A stretch of 26,264 nt of DNA from Actinomycetes bacterium (GCA_023432565.1 JAEYUL010000098.1:1-26264); one strand, 5' to 3'. Positions 1 through 13,991 are shown, counted from the first letter of the stretch. Notes: a model not told the origin generated them from the letters alone. Made by a program: numbers and translations.

Positions 1-76
1 AACCCGGAAGCTAAGCCCTTCAGCGCCGATGGTACTGCACTCGCCAGGGTGTGGGAGAGTAGGACGCCGCCGGACA
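1..76 (+). rRNA. rrf: 5S ribosomal RNA, 3' part
   Basis: The first 76 or so bases match the conserved 3' two thirds of actinobacterial 5S rRNA, including the AACCCGGAAGCTAAGC block, the GCCGATGGTACTGC helix region and the closing GGGAGAGTAGGACGCCGCC strand. The 5' part lies outside the window. It is presumably the last gene of an rrn operon, because a strong terminator follows within 10 bases. The exact 3' end (75-77) is an estimate. Confidence 0.95.
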
Positions 77-82
77 CCATTC

Positions 83-116
83 AGAAGAAGCCACCCCACA
101 CGGGGTGGCTTCTTCT
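83..116 (+). terminator. Intrinsic terminator of the rRNA operon
   Basis: A perfect 15-bp inverted repeat (arms 83-97 and 102-116, loop ACAC) is followed by GTTTCC. It sits directly behind the 5S rRNA, where an rrn operon terminator is expected. Its strength and position make this the clearest terminator in the window. Confidence 0.92.
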
Positions 117-186
117 GTTTCCCGGCACTAGTCGTGCATTGAGGCCTAGGCGTCCGCGACGTGGTATCACTCGGTCCGACGCGGCC

Positions 187-225
187 ACGGCCGGAGCGCG
201 GCGGCGCGTGCACGGCCGGAGCGCG
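187..225. repeat. Short direct repeat
   Basis: The 14-mer ACGGCCGGAGCGCG occurs exactly at 187-200 and again at 212-225, a 25-bp period. The 11 bases between the copies are GC-only apart from one T and do not continue the repeat. No function is suggested; two copies in GC-rich intergenic DNA may be chance or a small duplication. Confidence 0.6.
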
Positions 226-320
226 AGGGCCATGGCTCGAGTGCGCGCCGGCGTCGCTGCCTGTGGTGCTGCACGGTCGTCGCCGGACGGGCCTCTGAGC
301 GACGGGGGAGTCTCGTGCAT

Positions 321-394
321 CGCGACAAGCGTCTTGTGCGATCGCGGGTACGCCAAGCCTCCGGGGCCGTGCGCATCAGGCACAGCCCCGGAGG
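321..394 (-). terminator. Tandem hairpins downstream of glgB
   Basis: Reading with glgB (minus), the first hairpin lies 52 nt after the stop codon: perfect 10-bp arms at 385-394 and 358-367, then a C/A mismatch, then four more pairs (369-372 with 380-383) around a 7-nt loop. A second, smaller hairpin follows at 340-321 (5 bp plus 3 bp with one bulged G). There is no T tract, which is common for actinobacterial terminators. They probably end the glgE-treS-mak-glgB transcript. Confidence 0.55.
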
Positions 395-445
395 GCGGAG
401 GCACCGGGGCCGGCGGTCGTCTGCCGTGCGGGGGCCGAGGGAGGG

Positions 446-2629
446 TTACCGCTCGAGCTCGAGAAGGATCGCGCCGAGCGGAGGGACCCGGACCAGCGCG
501 GAGTACGGGCGTCCGTGGTGCGGATCAGGCCGCGCGTCGATGCCGCCCAGGTTGCCGACGCCGGAGCCGCCGTACTCGTGGGCGTCGGTGTTGAAGATCT
601 CCTTCCACCTGCCGCCCTCGGGCAGCGCGAGCCGGTAGTTCTCGTGCGGGACGCCGGCGAAGTTCACGACCACGGCCACCGGTGGCGTGTCGATCCCCTT
701 GCGCAGGTAGGCGAGCACGTTGTGGTCGGCATCGTCCGAGTCGATCCACTCGAACCCGTCGGGCGTGTGGTCGAGCGCCCAGAGCGACGGCGTGCTCCTG
801 TACAGGGCGTTGAGCTGGCTCAGCATGCGCTGGACGCCTGCGCGCAGCGGGTCGTCGAGCGCCCACCAGTCGAGCGAGTGCGACTCGGTCCACTCGTCGG
901 GCTGGGCGAACTCCTGCCCCATGAACAGCAGCTGCTTGCCCGGGTGAGTCCACTGGTACGCGTACAGCGCGCGAACGCCCGCGGTCTTCTGCCAGTGGTC
1001 CCCGGGCATCCGCCCGTACACCGAGCCCTTGCCGTGCACCACCTCGTCGTGCGAGATCGGCAGGATGTAGCGCTCCGAGTACGCGTACACCATCGAGAAC
1101 GTGATCTCGCCGTGGTGGTAGCGCCGGTGGATCGGCTGCTCCTGGAGGTACCGGAGGGTGTCGTTCATCCAGCCCATGTTCCACTTGAGCCCGAACCCGA
1201 GCCCGTTGTGGTCGGTAGGCGCGGTGACGCCCGGCCACGCGGTGGACTCCTCGGCGATCATCATGGTGCCCGGCGCGCGTCGGTAGGCCGTCGCGTTCGT
1301 CTCCTGCAGGAAGCTGATCGCGTCCAAGTTCTCACGGCCCCCGTAGCGGTTCGGGCGCCACTGGCCCGGCTGCCGGGAGTAGTCCAGGTAGAGCATCGAG
1401 GCCACCGCGTCCACGCGCAGGGCGTCGACGTGGAACTCGGTGAGCCAGTACACGGCGTTCGCGACGAGGAAGTTACGCACTTCGTTGCGCCCGTAGTTGA
1501 ACACCAGGGTTCCCCAGTCCGGGTGCTCGCCGAGCAGCGGGTCGGGGTGCTCGTACAGCGCGGTGCCGTCGAACTGCGCGAGCGCCCACTCGTCCTTGGG
1601 GAAGTGGCCTGGCACCCAGTCGACGATCACGCCGATGCCGGCGCGGTGCAGCGTGTCGATCAGGTAGCGCAGGTCGTCGGGGTGGCCGAACCGTGAGGTG
1701 GCGGCGTAGTACCCGGTGACCTGATAGCCCCACGAGGGCGCATAGGGGTGCTCGGCGACGGGCAGGAACTCGACGTGCGTGAATCCGAGCTCCTGCACGT
1801 ACTCGGTGAGCTGGTGCGCGAGCTCGCGATAGGAGAGCCCCGCTCGCCACGAGCCGAGGTGCACCTCGTAGACCGACAGCGGTCCGGTGTGCGGGTCCGT
1901 CGCGGCGCGGGCCTCCATCCAGTCGGCGTCACCCCAGACGTACGTGGACTCGACGACGACCGACGCGGTCGCCGGAGGGACCTCGGCGCCGCGCGCCATC
2001 GGGTCGGCCTTCTGCCGCCACGAGCCGTCGGGCGTGAGGATCTCGAACTTGTAGCGCGCTCCTGCGGTCACGCCCGGGACGTACAGCTCCCAGATGCCCG
2101 ACGAGCCGAGCGAACGCATGGCGTGCGTCGCGCCCTGCCAGTAGTTGAAGTCGCCGACCACGCGCACGGCACGGGCGTTCGGGGCCCACACCGCGAACGA
2201 CGTGCCGACCACCTCGCCGAGCGTGCTCGGGTACGTCCGGACGTGTGCGCCCAGCACGGTCCACAGCTGCTCGTGACGACCCTCGCGGATGAGGTGGAGG
2301 TCGAGCTCCTGGACGGTCGGCAGAAAACGGTACGGGTCGTCGGCCAGCGTCGTCGTCTCGCCGTACGTGACCTCGACGCGATAGTCGGGCACGTCCTGGC
2401 CGGGCAGCACCGCCACCCAGACGCCGTCCTGCTCGTGCACCGCGGGCACGCGCGAGTCGGGCGTGACGACGACGACCGAGTCGGCGAGCGGGCGCAGCAA
2501 CCGGATCGTCACGCCACCGTCGCCCGGGTGCGGGCCGAGCACGCTGTGGGGGTCGTACCACGCGCCGTGCGCCACGGCCCGTAGCGTGTCGGAGTCGGCA
2601 GGAACGGGGGAGGGGGCGGTCGCACTCAT
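446..2629 (-). CDS. glgB: 1,4-alpha-glucan branching enzyme GlgB
   Basis: GlgB cuts an alpha-1,4 chain and reattaches the piece through an alpha-1,6 bond, branching the cytosolic glucan. The 727-residue protein has an N-terminal beta domain (AHGAWYDPHSVLGPH), a CBM48 domain (FAVWAPNARAVRVVGDFN) and a GH13 barrel. The barrel carries region I (VIVDWVPGHFPKDEWAL), region II with the Asp nucleophile at about residue 407 (DALRVDAVASM), region III with the acid/base Glu at about 460 (MMIAEEST) and region IV (ISHDEVVHGKGS). A TTG four codons upstream (2641) is possible, but ATG at 2629 gives the normal GlgB start. It is the last gene of the glgE-treS-mak-glgB cluster, 81 bp after mak; the Shine-Dalgarno is weak. 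Family assignment is secure. Confidence 0.97.
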   Translation of the reverse strand: MSATAPSPVPADSDTLRAVAHGAWYDPHSVLGPHPGDGGVTIRLLRPLADSVVVVTPDSRVPAVHEQDGVWVAVLPGQDVPDYRVEVTYGETTTLADDPYRFLPTVQELDLHLIREGRHEQLWTVLGAHVRTYPSTLGEVVGTSFAVWAPNARAVRVVGDFNYWQGATHAMRSLGSSGIWELYVPGVTAGARYKFEILTPDGSWRQKADPMARGAEVPPATASVVVESTYVWGDADWMEARAATDPHTGPLSVYEVHLGSWRAGLSYRELAHQLTEYVQELGFTHVEFLPVAEHPYAPSWGYQVTGYYAATSRFGHPDDLRYLIDTLHRAGIGVIVDWVPGHFPKDEWALAQFDGTALYEHPDPLLGEHPDWGTLVFNYGRNEVRNFLVANAVYWLTEFHVDALRVDAVASMLYLDYSRQPGQWRPNRYGGRENLDAISFLQETNATAYRRAPGTMMIAEESTAWPGVTAPTDHNGLGFGLKWNMGWMNDTLRYLQEQPIHRRYHHGEITFSMVYAYSERYILPISHDEVVHGKGSVYGRMPGDHWQKTAGVRALYAYQWTHPGKQLLFMGQEFAQPDEWTESHSLDWWALDDPLRAGVQRMLSQLNALYRSTPSLWALDHTPDGFEWIDSDDADHNVLAYLRKGIDTPPVAVVVNFAGVPHENYRLALPEGGRWKEIFNTDAHEYGGSGVGNLGGIDARPDPHHGRPYSALVRVPPLGAILLELER

Positions 2630-2710
2630 GCACCTAGCCAACCACCACCGGCGGTGCCTCGCAGGCCGCCCCGCAGGATGACCTGCTCGGACGTGTCCTG
2701 CTGCGCGCCC

Positions 2711-4320
2711 TCAGGCGTCGGCGGTGAGACGGTCCAGGCCCGCGAGCGGGATCGGAAGCCACGTGGGCCGGTTGCGCGCCTCGTAGACGGCCTCGTAGAG
2801 CGTCTTGTCGAGCTCGAGCACGCGCGTGAGGAGCGCCTGCGTGGCGTCGTCGCCACCGCCCGACGCGCCCGTGCCCGACGCGCCCGTTCCCGACGTGGCC
2901 GTTCCCGACGTGGCCGTGCCCGACGCGCCCGTGCCCGACGAGCCGGCGGTGGAGAGGCCAGAGGTCGACGAGGTGGCAGCCGACGATCCGTCGGGCGCGG
3001 TGGTGGTCGACAGGCCGGTCCACGCCTCGGCGGCCGATGCCTCCGTGGCGGCCGGGTCGGTGGCTGACGGGTCCGTGGCCGACGGGTCGATGGAGGACCG
3101 GTGGACGGGGGGCGGTGCGGGCGTCGCGTGCTGGTGGTAGCCGTCCAGCAGCGCCGCGCGTGCGGTGCCGCTCCAGCGTCGTGCGGCTTCGCCTGTGAGC
3201 CCACCGACCGCCGCGGCGTAGTCGAACGAGCGCAGCAGCCCGGCCACGTCACGCACCGCGAGATCCGGCCGGGTGCGCGCCTCGAGCGGAGCCTGCGGTT
3301 CGCCCTCGAAGTCGAGCACCAGCCAGTCGTCGCCCACGTGGAGCACCTGGCCGAGGTGGAGGTCGCCGTGCACGCGCTGCCGCTCGGGTGTGCTCGGCAG
3401 GGACCGGACCTGCTGGGCCGTGCGCTCGACGGCCGGGCGGTACCGCTCGAGCTCCGGCACGGCGTCGCTCGCCCAGGCGAACCGCTCGAGCAGGGCGGCT
3501 GCGAGCCGGTCGGGTCCCTGCTCGTCGGTCACGGTGGGGTACGCGCGCGCGAGCGCGATGTGCATGCGTGCCGTCACCGCACCGAGCCGGTACGCCTCGG
3601 TGTCGAACGGCGTGCCCTCCGCGGCGCGTTCGCACGCCAGAGCGAAGCCGTCGTGCGCGTCGGGGACGAAGGCCGAGGCGACCCCCAGGTAGCCGGTCAC
3701 CGACGTCTGCGGCTCGGCGAGGTCGGGCCAGGTGGCGCGCAGCCACGCCAGCGGCGCGGGCACGCTCGTGTAGCCCTCCTCGACGAGCCGTCGCGGCACG
3801 TCGACGTCCGGGTTCTCTCCGGGCTGGACCGTGCGCAGGATCTTGAGGATCGCGCGCGCGGGTGCGCCGCCTGACTGCTTGGGGGCGCCGAGGATCACCG
3901 AGGAGTTGGACTGCTCGGTCGTGACGGGGCTGATGCGGTCCAGGTCGACGGGCGCGGGCGTGCCGTGCGGACCCTCGGCGTGGTCGAACCACGCGCGCAG
4001 GAACGCCGGGTGCGCCGCGCCGTCGAGCACGGTGCGGCCGTCGCCGAGCGGCACCCCCGGCACGTCCGGGCCGGTCGTGTCCGCCGCCTCGACGACGAGA
4101 GGCACCTGCAGGAGCGTGGCGCCGCGGGTCGAGCGCACGGCGACGAGCAGGACGCGCACGTCGGCTGCGCCCAGCGGGTCCGCCAGGGGAAGCACGGCGT
4201 GCACGCTGAGGTCGGCCGCGGTGCCCTTGGCCGGGAACCACCGCCGGCCGGGCAGGTCGGCGGCGATCGCGGCCAGCAGCCGCTGATCGGAGGCGTCCGG
4301 TGCTCGGGCGGCCAGCACGG

Positions 4321-4324
<4 letters not shown>
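2711..4324 (-). CDS. mak: Maltokinase (maltose 1-kinase) with an internal low-complexity insertion
   Basis: Mak (Pep2) phosphorylates maltose with ATP to alpha-maltose 1-phosphate, the donor used by GlgE. The N-terminal cap (LPGRRWFPAKG) and the aminoglycoside-kinase-like core are intact: QRVHGDLHLGQVLHVGDDW near residue 318 with the catalytic loop, and LVLDFEGEP near 338 for metal binding. The C-terminus ends with the typical YEAVYEARNRPTWLPIPL. At 537 residues it is about 80 longer than mycobacterial Mak (455). The excess is a Ser/Thr/Ala/Gly-rich stretch at about residues 403-492, built from two 15-bp repeat arrays. The GTG start overlaps the treS stop by 4 bp (GTGA), with a G-rich Shine-Dalgarno inside treS. 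The insertion keeps the frame, so the enzyme is probably functional. Confidence 0.95.
2861..2935 (-). repeat. 15-bp minisatellite inside mak (array 1)
   Basis: Five head-to-tail 15-bp units occur (2861-2875, 2876-2890, 2891-2905, 2906-2920, 2921-2935), consensus CGACGCGCCCGTGCC on plus, with CG/TG and G/T variants, and a decayed sixth unit follows. On the coding strand each unit gives the pentapeptide pattern (A/T)SGT(G/A). The period is a multiple of three, so changes in copy number would not shift the frame. Confidence 0.93.
3042..3086 (-). repeat. 15-bp minisatellite inside mak (array 2)
   Basis: Three 15-bp units (3042-3056, 3057-3071, 3072-3086), pattern TC(C/G)GTGGC(G/T/C)G(C/A)CGGG, encode DPAAT/DPSAT/DPSAT, with a degenerate fourth unit after them. 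The unit sequence differs from array 1, which lies about 100 bp away in the same gene, but the period is the same. Confidence 0.85.
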
Positions 4325-8360
<4,036 letters not shown>

Positions 8361-8367
8361 GGTCCCG

Positions 8368-8373
8368 AACCTA
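8368..8373 (-). promoter_or_regulatory. Candidate -10 element of the glgE operon, probably leaderless
   Basis: On the minus strand TAGGTT (pattern TAnnnT) is followed by 7 nt and then the glgE GTG start, so transcription would begin at or next to the start codon. No good -35 hexamer is seen 16-18 bp upstream, where a small palindrome lies instead. No Shine-Dalgarno precedes the start, which fits a leaderless mRNA. Confidence 0.5.
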
Positions 8374-8378
8374 TCCGG

Positions 8379-8399
8379 AGGTGCCCGTCACGGGCATCT
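8379..8399 (-). terminator. Hairpin between the FAD dehydrogenase and glgE
   Basis: The inverted repeat TGCCCG-TCA-CGGGCA (8382-8396) lies about 20 nt after the dehydrogenase stop codon; two further pairs follow beyond one mismatch. It could be a weak terminator of the dehydrogenase. It also falls where the -35 region of the glgE promoter would be, so an operator role is equally possible. Confidence 0.4.
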
Positions 8400-8416
8400 G
8401 CAGCGCGCGAGTCGTC

Positions 8417-10072
8417 TCACGACACGTCGGCTGTGAGTGCACGACCCACCGTGCGGCCCGTGAACAGGCAACCTCCGAGGAACGTCCCCTCGAGCGCGCG
8501 GTGGCCGTGCACGCCTCCACCGCCGAAGCCGCAGGCCTCGCCGGCCGCCCACAGGCCCGCCACCGGCGCACCGTCGGACGCCAGGACCCGGCCCTCCAGA
8601 TCGGTGTGCAGGCCGCCGAGCGTCTTGCGGGTGAGGACCGACAGCCGGACCGCGAGCAGCGGGCCGTGCGCGGGGTCGAGCAGCCGGTGCGGCTTGGCGA
8701 CGCGGATGAGCTTGTCGACGACGTAGCGCCGGGCCTGGGCGGTCGCGACGACCTGGAGGTCCTTGGCCAGGCCCGAGGCGACCTGGCGGTCGCGCTCGAC
8801 GATCGTGCGCTCGAGCTCGACCGCGTCGATGCGGTCCTCGCCGGTCAGGGCGTTCATCCTGGCGGCGAGCTCGGCGGGCGTGTCCGCCCACAGGAACTCG
8901 GGCGAGCGCTGCGCGAACGCCTCGACCGGACCGACCGCGCCGGGTGCCACGCGCTGCAGCAGCAGGCGGACGTCCTTGCCGGTCAGATCGGGGTTCTGCT
9001 CGGACCCGGACAGCGCGAACTCCGAGCCGAGGATCGTCTTGTCGAGCACGAACCACGAGTGGTCGTCACCGCGGCCGGTCACGTGCTGGAGCGCGCCGAG
9101 CGCGTCGAACCCCGGGAACAGCGGGACGGGCAGGCGGTGCCCGTCCGCGTCGAGCCAGAGCGAGGACGGGCCCGGCAGGATGCGGATGCCGTGGTCCGTC
9201 CACACGGGTGAGTGGTTGGCGATGCCTTCCGGGTAGTGCCACATGCGATCGGTGTGCACGACCGCCGCGCCGGCGTCCCGGGCCGCGGCGATTCCCGAGC
9301 CGTCGACGTGGTCCGGCACGCCCGACAGCATGCGGGCGGGCAGGCGTCCTGCGGCGGTCGGCCAGCTCGCGCGGACCAGCTCGTGGTTCGCGCCGATCCC
9401 GCCGGTGGCGACGACGACGGCCTGCGCGCTCACCTCGAACGTGTCCACGACGTCCCGCGACGACGGCACGCCGCGAGCGGACCCGTCCGCCCGGAGCACG
9501 TCACCGCGCACCCCGGTGACCCGCCCGTCGGTCACGACCAGGCCCGTGACCCGGTGACGGAAGCGGACGTCGGCCAGGCCGCACGCGCGCGCGTCGAGCA
9601 GCGCGCGCACGAAGGGCTCGAGGATCCCCGGCCCGGTGCCCCAGGTGACGTGGAAGCGCGGCACCGAGTTGCCGTGCCCGCCCGCGGTGTACCCGCCTCG
9701 CTCGGCCCACTGGACGAGCGGGAACCAGCGCACGCCCTGGCCGTGCAGCCACGAGCGCATCTCGCCTGCCGCGAAGTCGACGAAGCGCTCGGCCCAGGCC
9801 CGGCCCCAGCGGTCCGAGCCGTCGTCGGCGAACTGTGCGGAGCCGAACCAGTCGGCCAGCGCGAGCTCGGCGCTGTCGCGCACGCCGAGCCGCCGCTGCT
9901 CGGGCGAGTCGACGAGGAAGAGCCCTCCGAAGGACCAGAAGGCCTGACCGCCCAGCGACGCGGCGTTCTCGGCGTCGAGCAGCAGCACGCGGCGGCCGGC
10001 CCGGGTCAGCTCGGCTGTCGCGGCGAGCCCGGCGAGGCCGGCGCCGACGACCACGACGTCGTGGGTACCCAT
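8417..10072 (-). CDS. FAD-binding dehydrogenase (KstD / fumarate reductase flavoprotein-like)
   Basis: The N-terminus is an FAD Rossmann motif (DVVVVGAGLAGLAATAEL, ending in LLLDAE), and the second nucleotide motif AVVVATGGIGAN and C-terminal LWAAGEACGFGGGGVHGHRALEGTFLGG are typical of the FAD_binding_2 family. That family includes 3-ketosteroid delta-1-dehydrogenases and fumarate reductase/succinate dehydrogenase flavoproteins. The 551-residue length and the NSVPRFHVTWGTGPG block match a group of predicted actinobacterial oxidoreductases whose substrate I cannot name. The frame is open to 10204, but ATG at 10072 begins exactly at the Rossmann fold, and upstream lie a TAGGCT -10 and a palindrome. 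Cytosolic; no signal peptide. Neighbours give no clear pathway. Confidence 0.85.
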   Translation of the reverse strand: MGTHDVVVVGAGLAGLAATAELTRAGRRVLLLDAENAASLGGQAFWSFGGLFLVDSPEQRRLGVRDSAELALADWFGSAQFADDGSDRWGRAWAERFVDFAAGEMRSWLHGQGVRWFPLVQWAERGGYTAGGHGNSVPRFHVTWGTGPGILEPFVRALLDARACGLADVRFRHRVTGLVVTDGRVTGVRGDVLRADGSARGVPSSRDVVDTFEVSAQAVVVATGGIGANHELVRASWPTAAGRLPARMLSGVPDHVDGSGIAAARDAGAAVVHTDRMWHYPEGIANHSPVWTDHGIRILPGPSSLWLDADGHRLPVPLFPGFDALGALQHVTGRGDDHSWFVLDKTILGSEFALSGSEQNPDLTGKDVRLLLQRVAPGAVGPVEAFAQRSPEFLWADTPAELAARMNALTGEDRIDAVELERTIVERDRQVASGLAKDLQVVATAQARRYVVDKLIRVAKPHRLLDPAHGPLLAVRLSVLTRKTLGGLHTDLEGRVLASDGAPVAGLWAAGEACGFGGGGVHGHRALEGTFLGGCLFTGRTVGRALTADVS

Positions 10073-10079
10073 GGCGGGC

Positions 10080-10085
10080 AGCCTA
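10080..10085 (-). promoter_or_regulatory. Candidate -10 element of the FAD dehydrogenase, probably leaderless
   Basis: Minus-strand TAGGCT is followed by 7 nt and the ATG at 10072, so the predicted transcript starts at the start codon. A TGGACG hexamer (one mismatch to TTGACG) lies 15 bp upstream, inside the palindrome at 10092-10107. Confidence 0.55.
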
Positions 10086-10091
10086 GACCCG

Positions 10092-10107
10092 CTGGACGAA
10101 CGTCCAG
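10092..10107. promoter_or_regulatory. Palindromic operator candidate, TetR-type
   Basis: CTGGACG-AA-CGTCCAG is a perfect 7-bp inverted repeat with a 2-bp centre. It overlaps the presumed -35 region of the FAD dehydrogenase promoter. Size and symmetry resemble operators of TetR-family repressors, but no such regulator is encoded in the window. A hairpin in the RNA is the alternative, less likely since it lies upstream of the predicted transcript start. Confidence 0.5.
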
Positions 10108-10158
10108 AGGGCGCCGCTCCGGCGTGACCCGACCGGGCGATGCCTCCCGTGTCGCAGG

Positions 10159-10680
10159 TCAGGAGGCGGTCGCGAGCAGGTGCGCGGCGAGCGAGCCGCC
10201 CCACGCCCGCGCGAGCGCGAGCTGGGCCTCGTCGATGGTCGCCCGGCCGTTCTCACCACCCTCGACGCCGAACGCCTGAGTCGGCGCGACGATGTCCGCG
10301 CCGCGGCGGCGCAGCAGCTTCTCGATGCGCGAGCCGGCCGAGCCCGCGAACCGCGACCACGAGCGCGTGTCGAACACCGCGACGTGCCGGCCGGACAGGC
10401 CAGGCAGGGCTTCGAGCCACTCGTGGATCCCGAGCTCGCCCTCGCCGCCGCCTCGCGACCGGGCGATCGCGCGTGATCTCGGCGTGCTCAGCCCGCGCAT
10501 GTGCGTGGGGGCTCCGACGACGAGGATGCGAGCGCGTGCGACGACGGCGTCCTGCGCGAGCGCGTCGTTGACGTCGAGCGCGACCGTCTCCAGGCCCGCT
10601 GCTGTCATGCCCTCGCTGATCGCCGCCGCGACGGCGCGCGTGCAGCCGAACATCGACTCGAAGACCACGACCCCCGCCAT
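10159..10680 (-). CDS. Flavodoxin-domain protein
   Basis: The 173-residue protein has a flavodoxin fold: a first strand VVVFESMFGCTRAVAAAI whose S-x-x-G-x-T/R loop would bind the FMN phosphate, a second strand ILVVGAPTHMRGLSTPRSR lining the flavin, and HVAVFDTRSW as the third. Such proteins are electron carriers or quinone/protoporphyrinogen-type oxidoreductases; the partner is unknown. The ATG at 10680 was chosen because it starts directly at the first beta strand; the frame stays open to 11097, but that part is antisense to glgX. The gene lies 59 bp downstream of glgX and 86 bp upstream of the FAD dehydrogenase, so the three could share transcription, though hairpins separate them. Confidence 0.85.
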   Translation of the reverse strand: MAGVVVFESMFGCTRAVAAAISEGMTAAGLETVALDVNDALAQDAVVARARILVVGAPTHMRGLSTPRSRAIARSRGGGEGELGIHEWLEALPGLSGRHVAVFDTRSWSRFAGSAGSRIEKLLRRRGADIVAPTQAFGVEGGENGRATIDEAQLALARAWGGSLAAHLLATAS

Positions 10681-10705
10681 GCGTCCAGGATCGTCGTGGG
10701 TCTGG

Positions 10706-10722
10706 CGGGCCGGGTGGGCCCG
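10706..10722 (-). terminator. Possible terminator of glgX
   Basis: CGGGCC-N5-GGCCCG forms a perfect 6-bp hairpin 18 nt beyond the glgX stop codon on the minus strand. There is no T tract. The GC content makes chance hairpins frequent, so support is modest. Confidence 0.4.
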
Positions 10723-10739
10723 AGGTCCTGACGAGCCGG

Positions 10740-13031
<2,292 letters not shown>

Positions 13032-13037
13032 GGCGCC

Positions 13038-13043
13038 ATTGTG
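13038..13043 (-). promoter_or_regulatory. Candidate -10 element of glgX, probably leaderless
   Basis: Minus-strand CACAAT, then 6 nt (GGCGCC), then the glgX GTG. The same arrangement, CACAAT plus 6 nt plus GTG, recurs before ligA. No Shine-Dalgarno precedes glgX. The -35 is unclear, because an inverted repeat occupies the spacer. Confidence 0.45.
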
Positions 13044-13093
13044 ACCGACGCGCGTGTCGGTTCGATGTCACGCCCGACGGTCCGGGCCCGTCG
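13044..13093. promoter_or_regulatory. Two adjacent inverted repeats in the glgX/etfB divergent region
   Basis: ACCGAC-N6-GTCGGT at 13044-13061 directly abuts the glgX -10, and CGACGG-N7-CCGTCG at 13075-13093 follows. Both are perfect 6-bp inverted repeats. They lie upstream of the predicted transcript starts of both divergent genes, so they are better read as protein-binding sites than as RNA hairpins. No regulator is known. Confidence 0.4.
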
Positions 13094-13149
13094 CAGGTGC
13101 GTTGCGTCCGCTGGGCGAACCGTCCGAGATGTACGGGACGAGGGGAGGG

Positions 13150-13155
13150 TAACGT
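13150..13155 (+). promoter_or_regulatory. Candidate -10 element of etfBA
   Basis: TAACGT (TAnnnT) ends 8 nt before the etfB GTG, which again would give a leaderless or nearly leaderless mRNA. A purine-rich GAGGGGAGGG lies just upstream of it at 13139-13148, about 15 nt from the GTG, which is too far for a standard Shine-Dalgarno. Confidence 0.35.
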
Positions 13156-13163
13156 TTCCGGAC

Positions 13164-13943
13164 GTGAAGATCGTCGTCTGCGTCAAGCACGTCCCGGACA
13201 TCCAGTCTGACCGCCAGCTCGCCAACGGGCGCACCGTCCGCGACGGCGGCGACGGCACGCTCAACGAGCTCGACGAGAACGCGCTCGAAGCGGCCCTGAG
13301 CCTCGTCGAGGCGGCGGGCGAGGGCGAGGTCGTGGTCCTGACGGTCGGCCCCGACGACGCGGTCGACGCGGTGCGCAAGGGGCTGCAGATGGGCGCCGAC
13401 GAGGCGGTGCACGTGCTCGACGACGCGATCGCCGGGTCGGACGCGATCGGCACCGCGCGCGTGCTCGCCGCGGCCGTGCGGCACCTCGGCGGCGCGGACC
13501 TCGTCGTCACCGGCATGGCCGGGCTCGACGGCCTCACGTCCGTCGTGCCGACGGCGCTCGCGGCCCTGCTCGACGTCCCTGCGCTGCCGCTGGCCGCGCA
13601 GGTCGAGGTCGCGGGCACGACCGTGCGCGTGACGCGCCACCTGGACCACGCGACCGAGGTGCTCGAGGCGCCGCTGCCGGCGCTCGTCTCGGTGACCGAC
13701 CAGGCCAACGAGCCGCGCTACCCCAACTTCAAGGGCATCATGGCCGCGCGCAAGAAGCCGGTCACGACGCTCACGCTCGAGGACCTGGCCCTGGACGCCG
13801 CGCTCGTCGGCGCCGCCGGTGCGCGCACCGAGGTGCTCGACGCCGCGCCGCGGCCCGCGCGGGAGAACCGCGTGCTCCTGACCGACACCGGGGACGCCGG
13901 CGTCCGGCTCGCCGCCTACCTCGTCGAGAACCAGCTCGTCTGA
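13164..13943 (+). CDS. etfB: Electron transfer flavoprotein, beta subunit
   Basis: EtfB with EtfA forms the FAD/AMP-containing carrier that passes electrons from acyl-CoA and other dehydrogenases to the quinone pool. The 259-residue protein starts with the family's KIVVCVKHVPDIQ and contains LNELDENALEAAL, LQMGADEAVHV, the nucleotide-loop DGLTSVVPTALAALL and the beta signature around HLDHATEVLEAPLPALVSV, ending with PNFKGIMAARKKPV. The usual DGDTGQV-like loop is DGLTSVV here, as in the actinobacterial branch. GTG at 13164 gives the canonical N-terminus; earlier in-frame sequence is antisense to glgX. etfA follows after 48 bp, and a strong terminator ends the pair. Confidence 0.95.
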   Translation: MKIVVCVKHVPDIQSDRQLANGRTVRDGGDGTLNELDENALEAALSLVEAAGEGEVVVLTVGPDDAVDAVRKGLQMGADEAVHVLDDAIAGSDAIGTARVLAAAVRHLGGADLVVTGMAGLDGLTSVVPTALAALLDVPALPLAAQVEVAGTTVRVTRHLDHATEVLEAPLPALVSVTDQANEPRYPNFKGIMAARKKPVTTLTLEDLALDAALVGAAGARTEVLDAAPRPARENRVLLTDTGDAGVRLAAYLVENQLV

Positions 13944-13991
13944 CGACGCGCCTCGCCCACCGCCGAACGCGACACCGATCTGAGGACCACC

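Larger units (their letters stand above)
117..445. other. Gene-free interval between the 5S rRNA terminator and glgB
   Basis: I find no convincing gene in these 329 bases; the open frames across it are short, arginine-rich and cross the terminator or run into glgB antisense. The interval separates convergent transcription units (rRNA on plus, glgB on minus). It holds a short direct repeat and two hairpins, listed separately. No tRNA-like cloverleaf was recognised. Confidence 0.7.

Noticed and set aside
187..225. CRISPR or attachment site from the direct repeat
   Set aside because: Only two 14-bp copies with an 11-bp gap, no integrase and no cas genes nearby.
81..404. 107-codon minus-strand frame next to the 5S rRNA
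   Set aside because: It runs through the rRNA terminator hairpin and has no family features or ribosome binding site.
2861..3086. Frameshift or assembly error in mak
   Set aside because: The frame continues on both sides into conserved Mak sequence, and both arrays have periods divisible by three.
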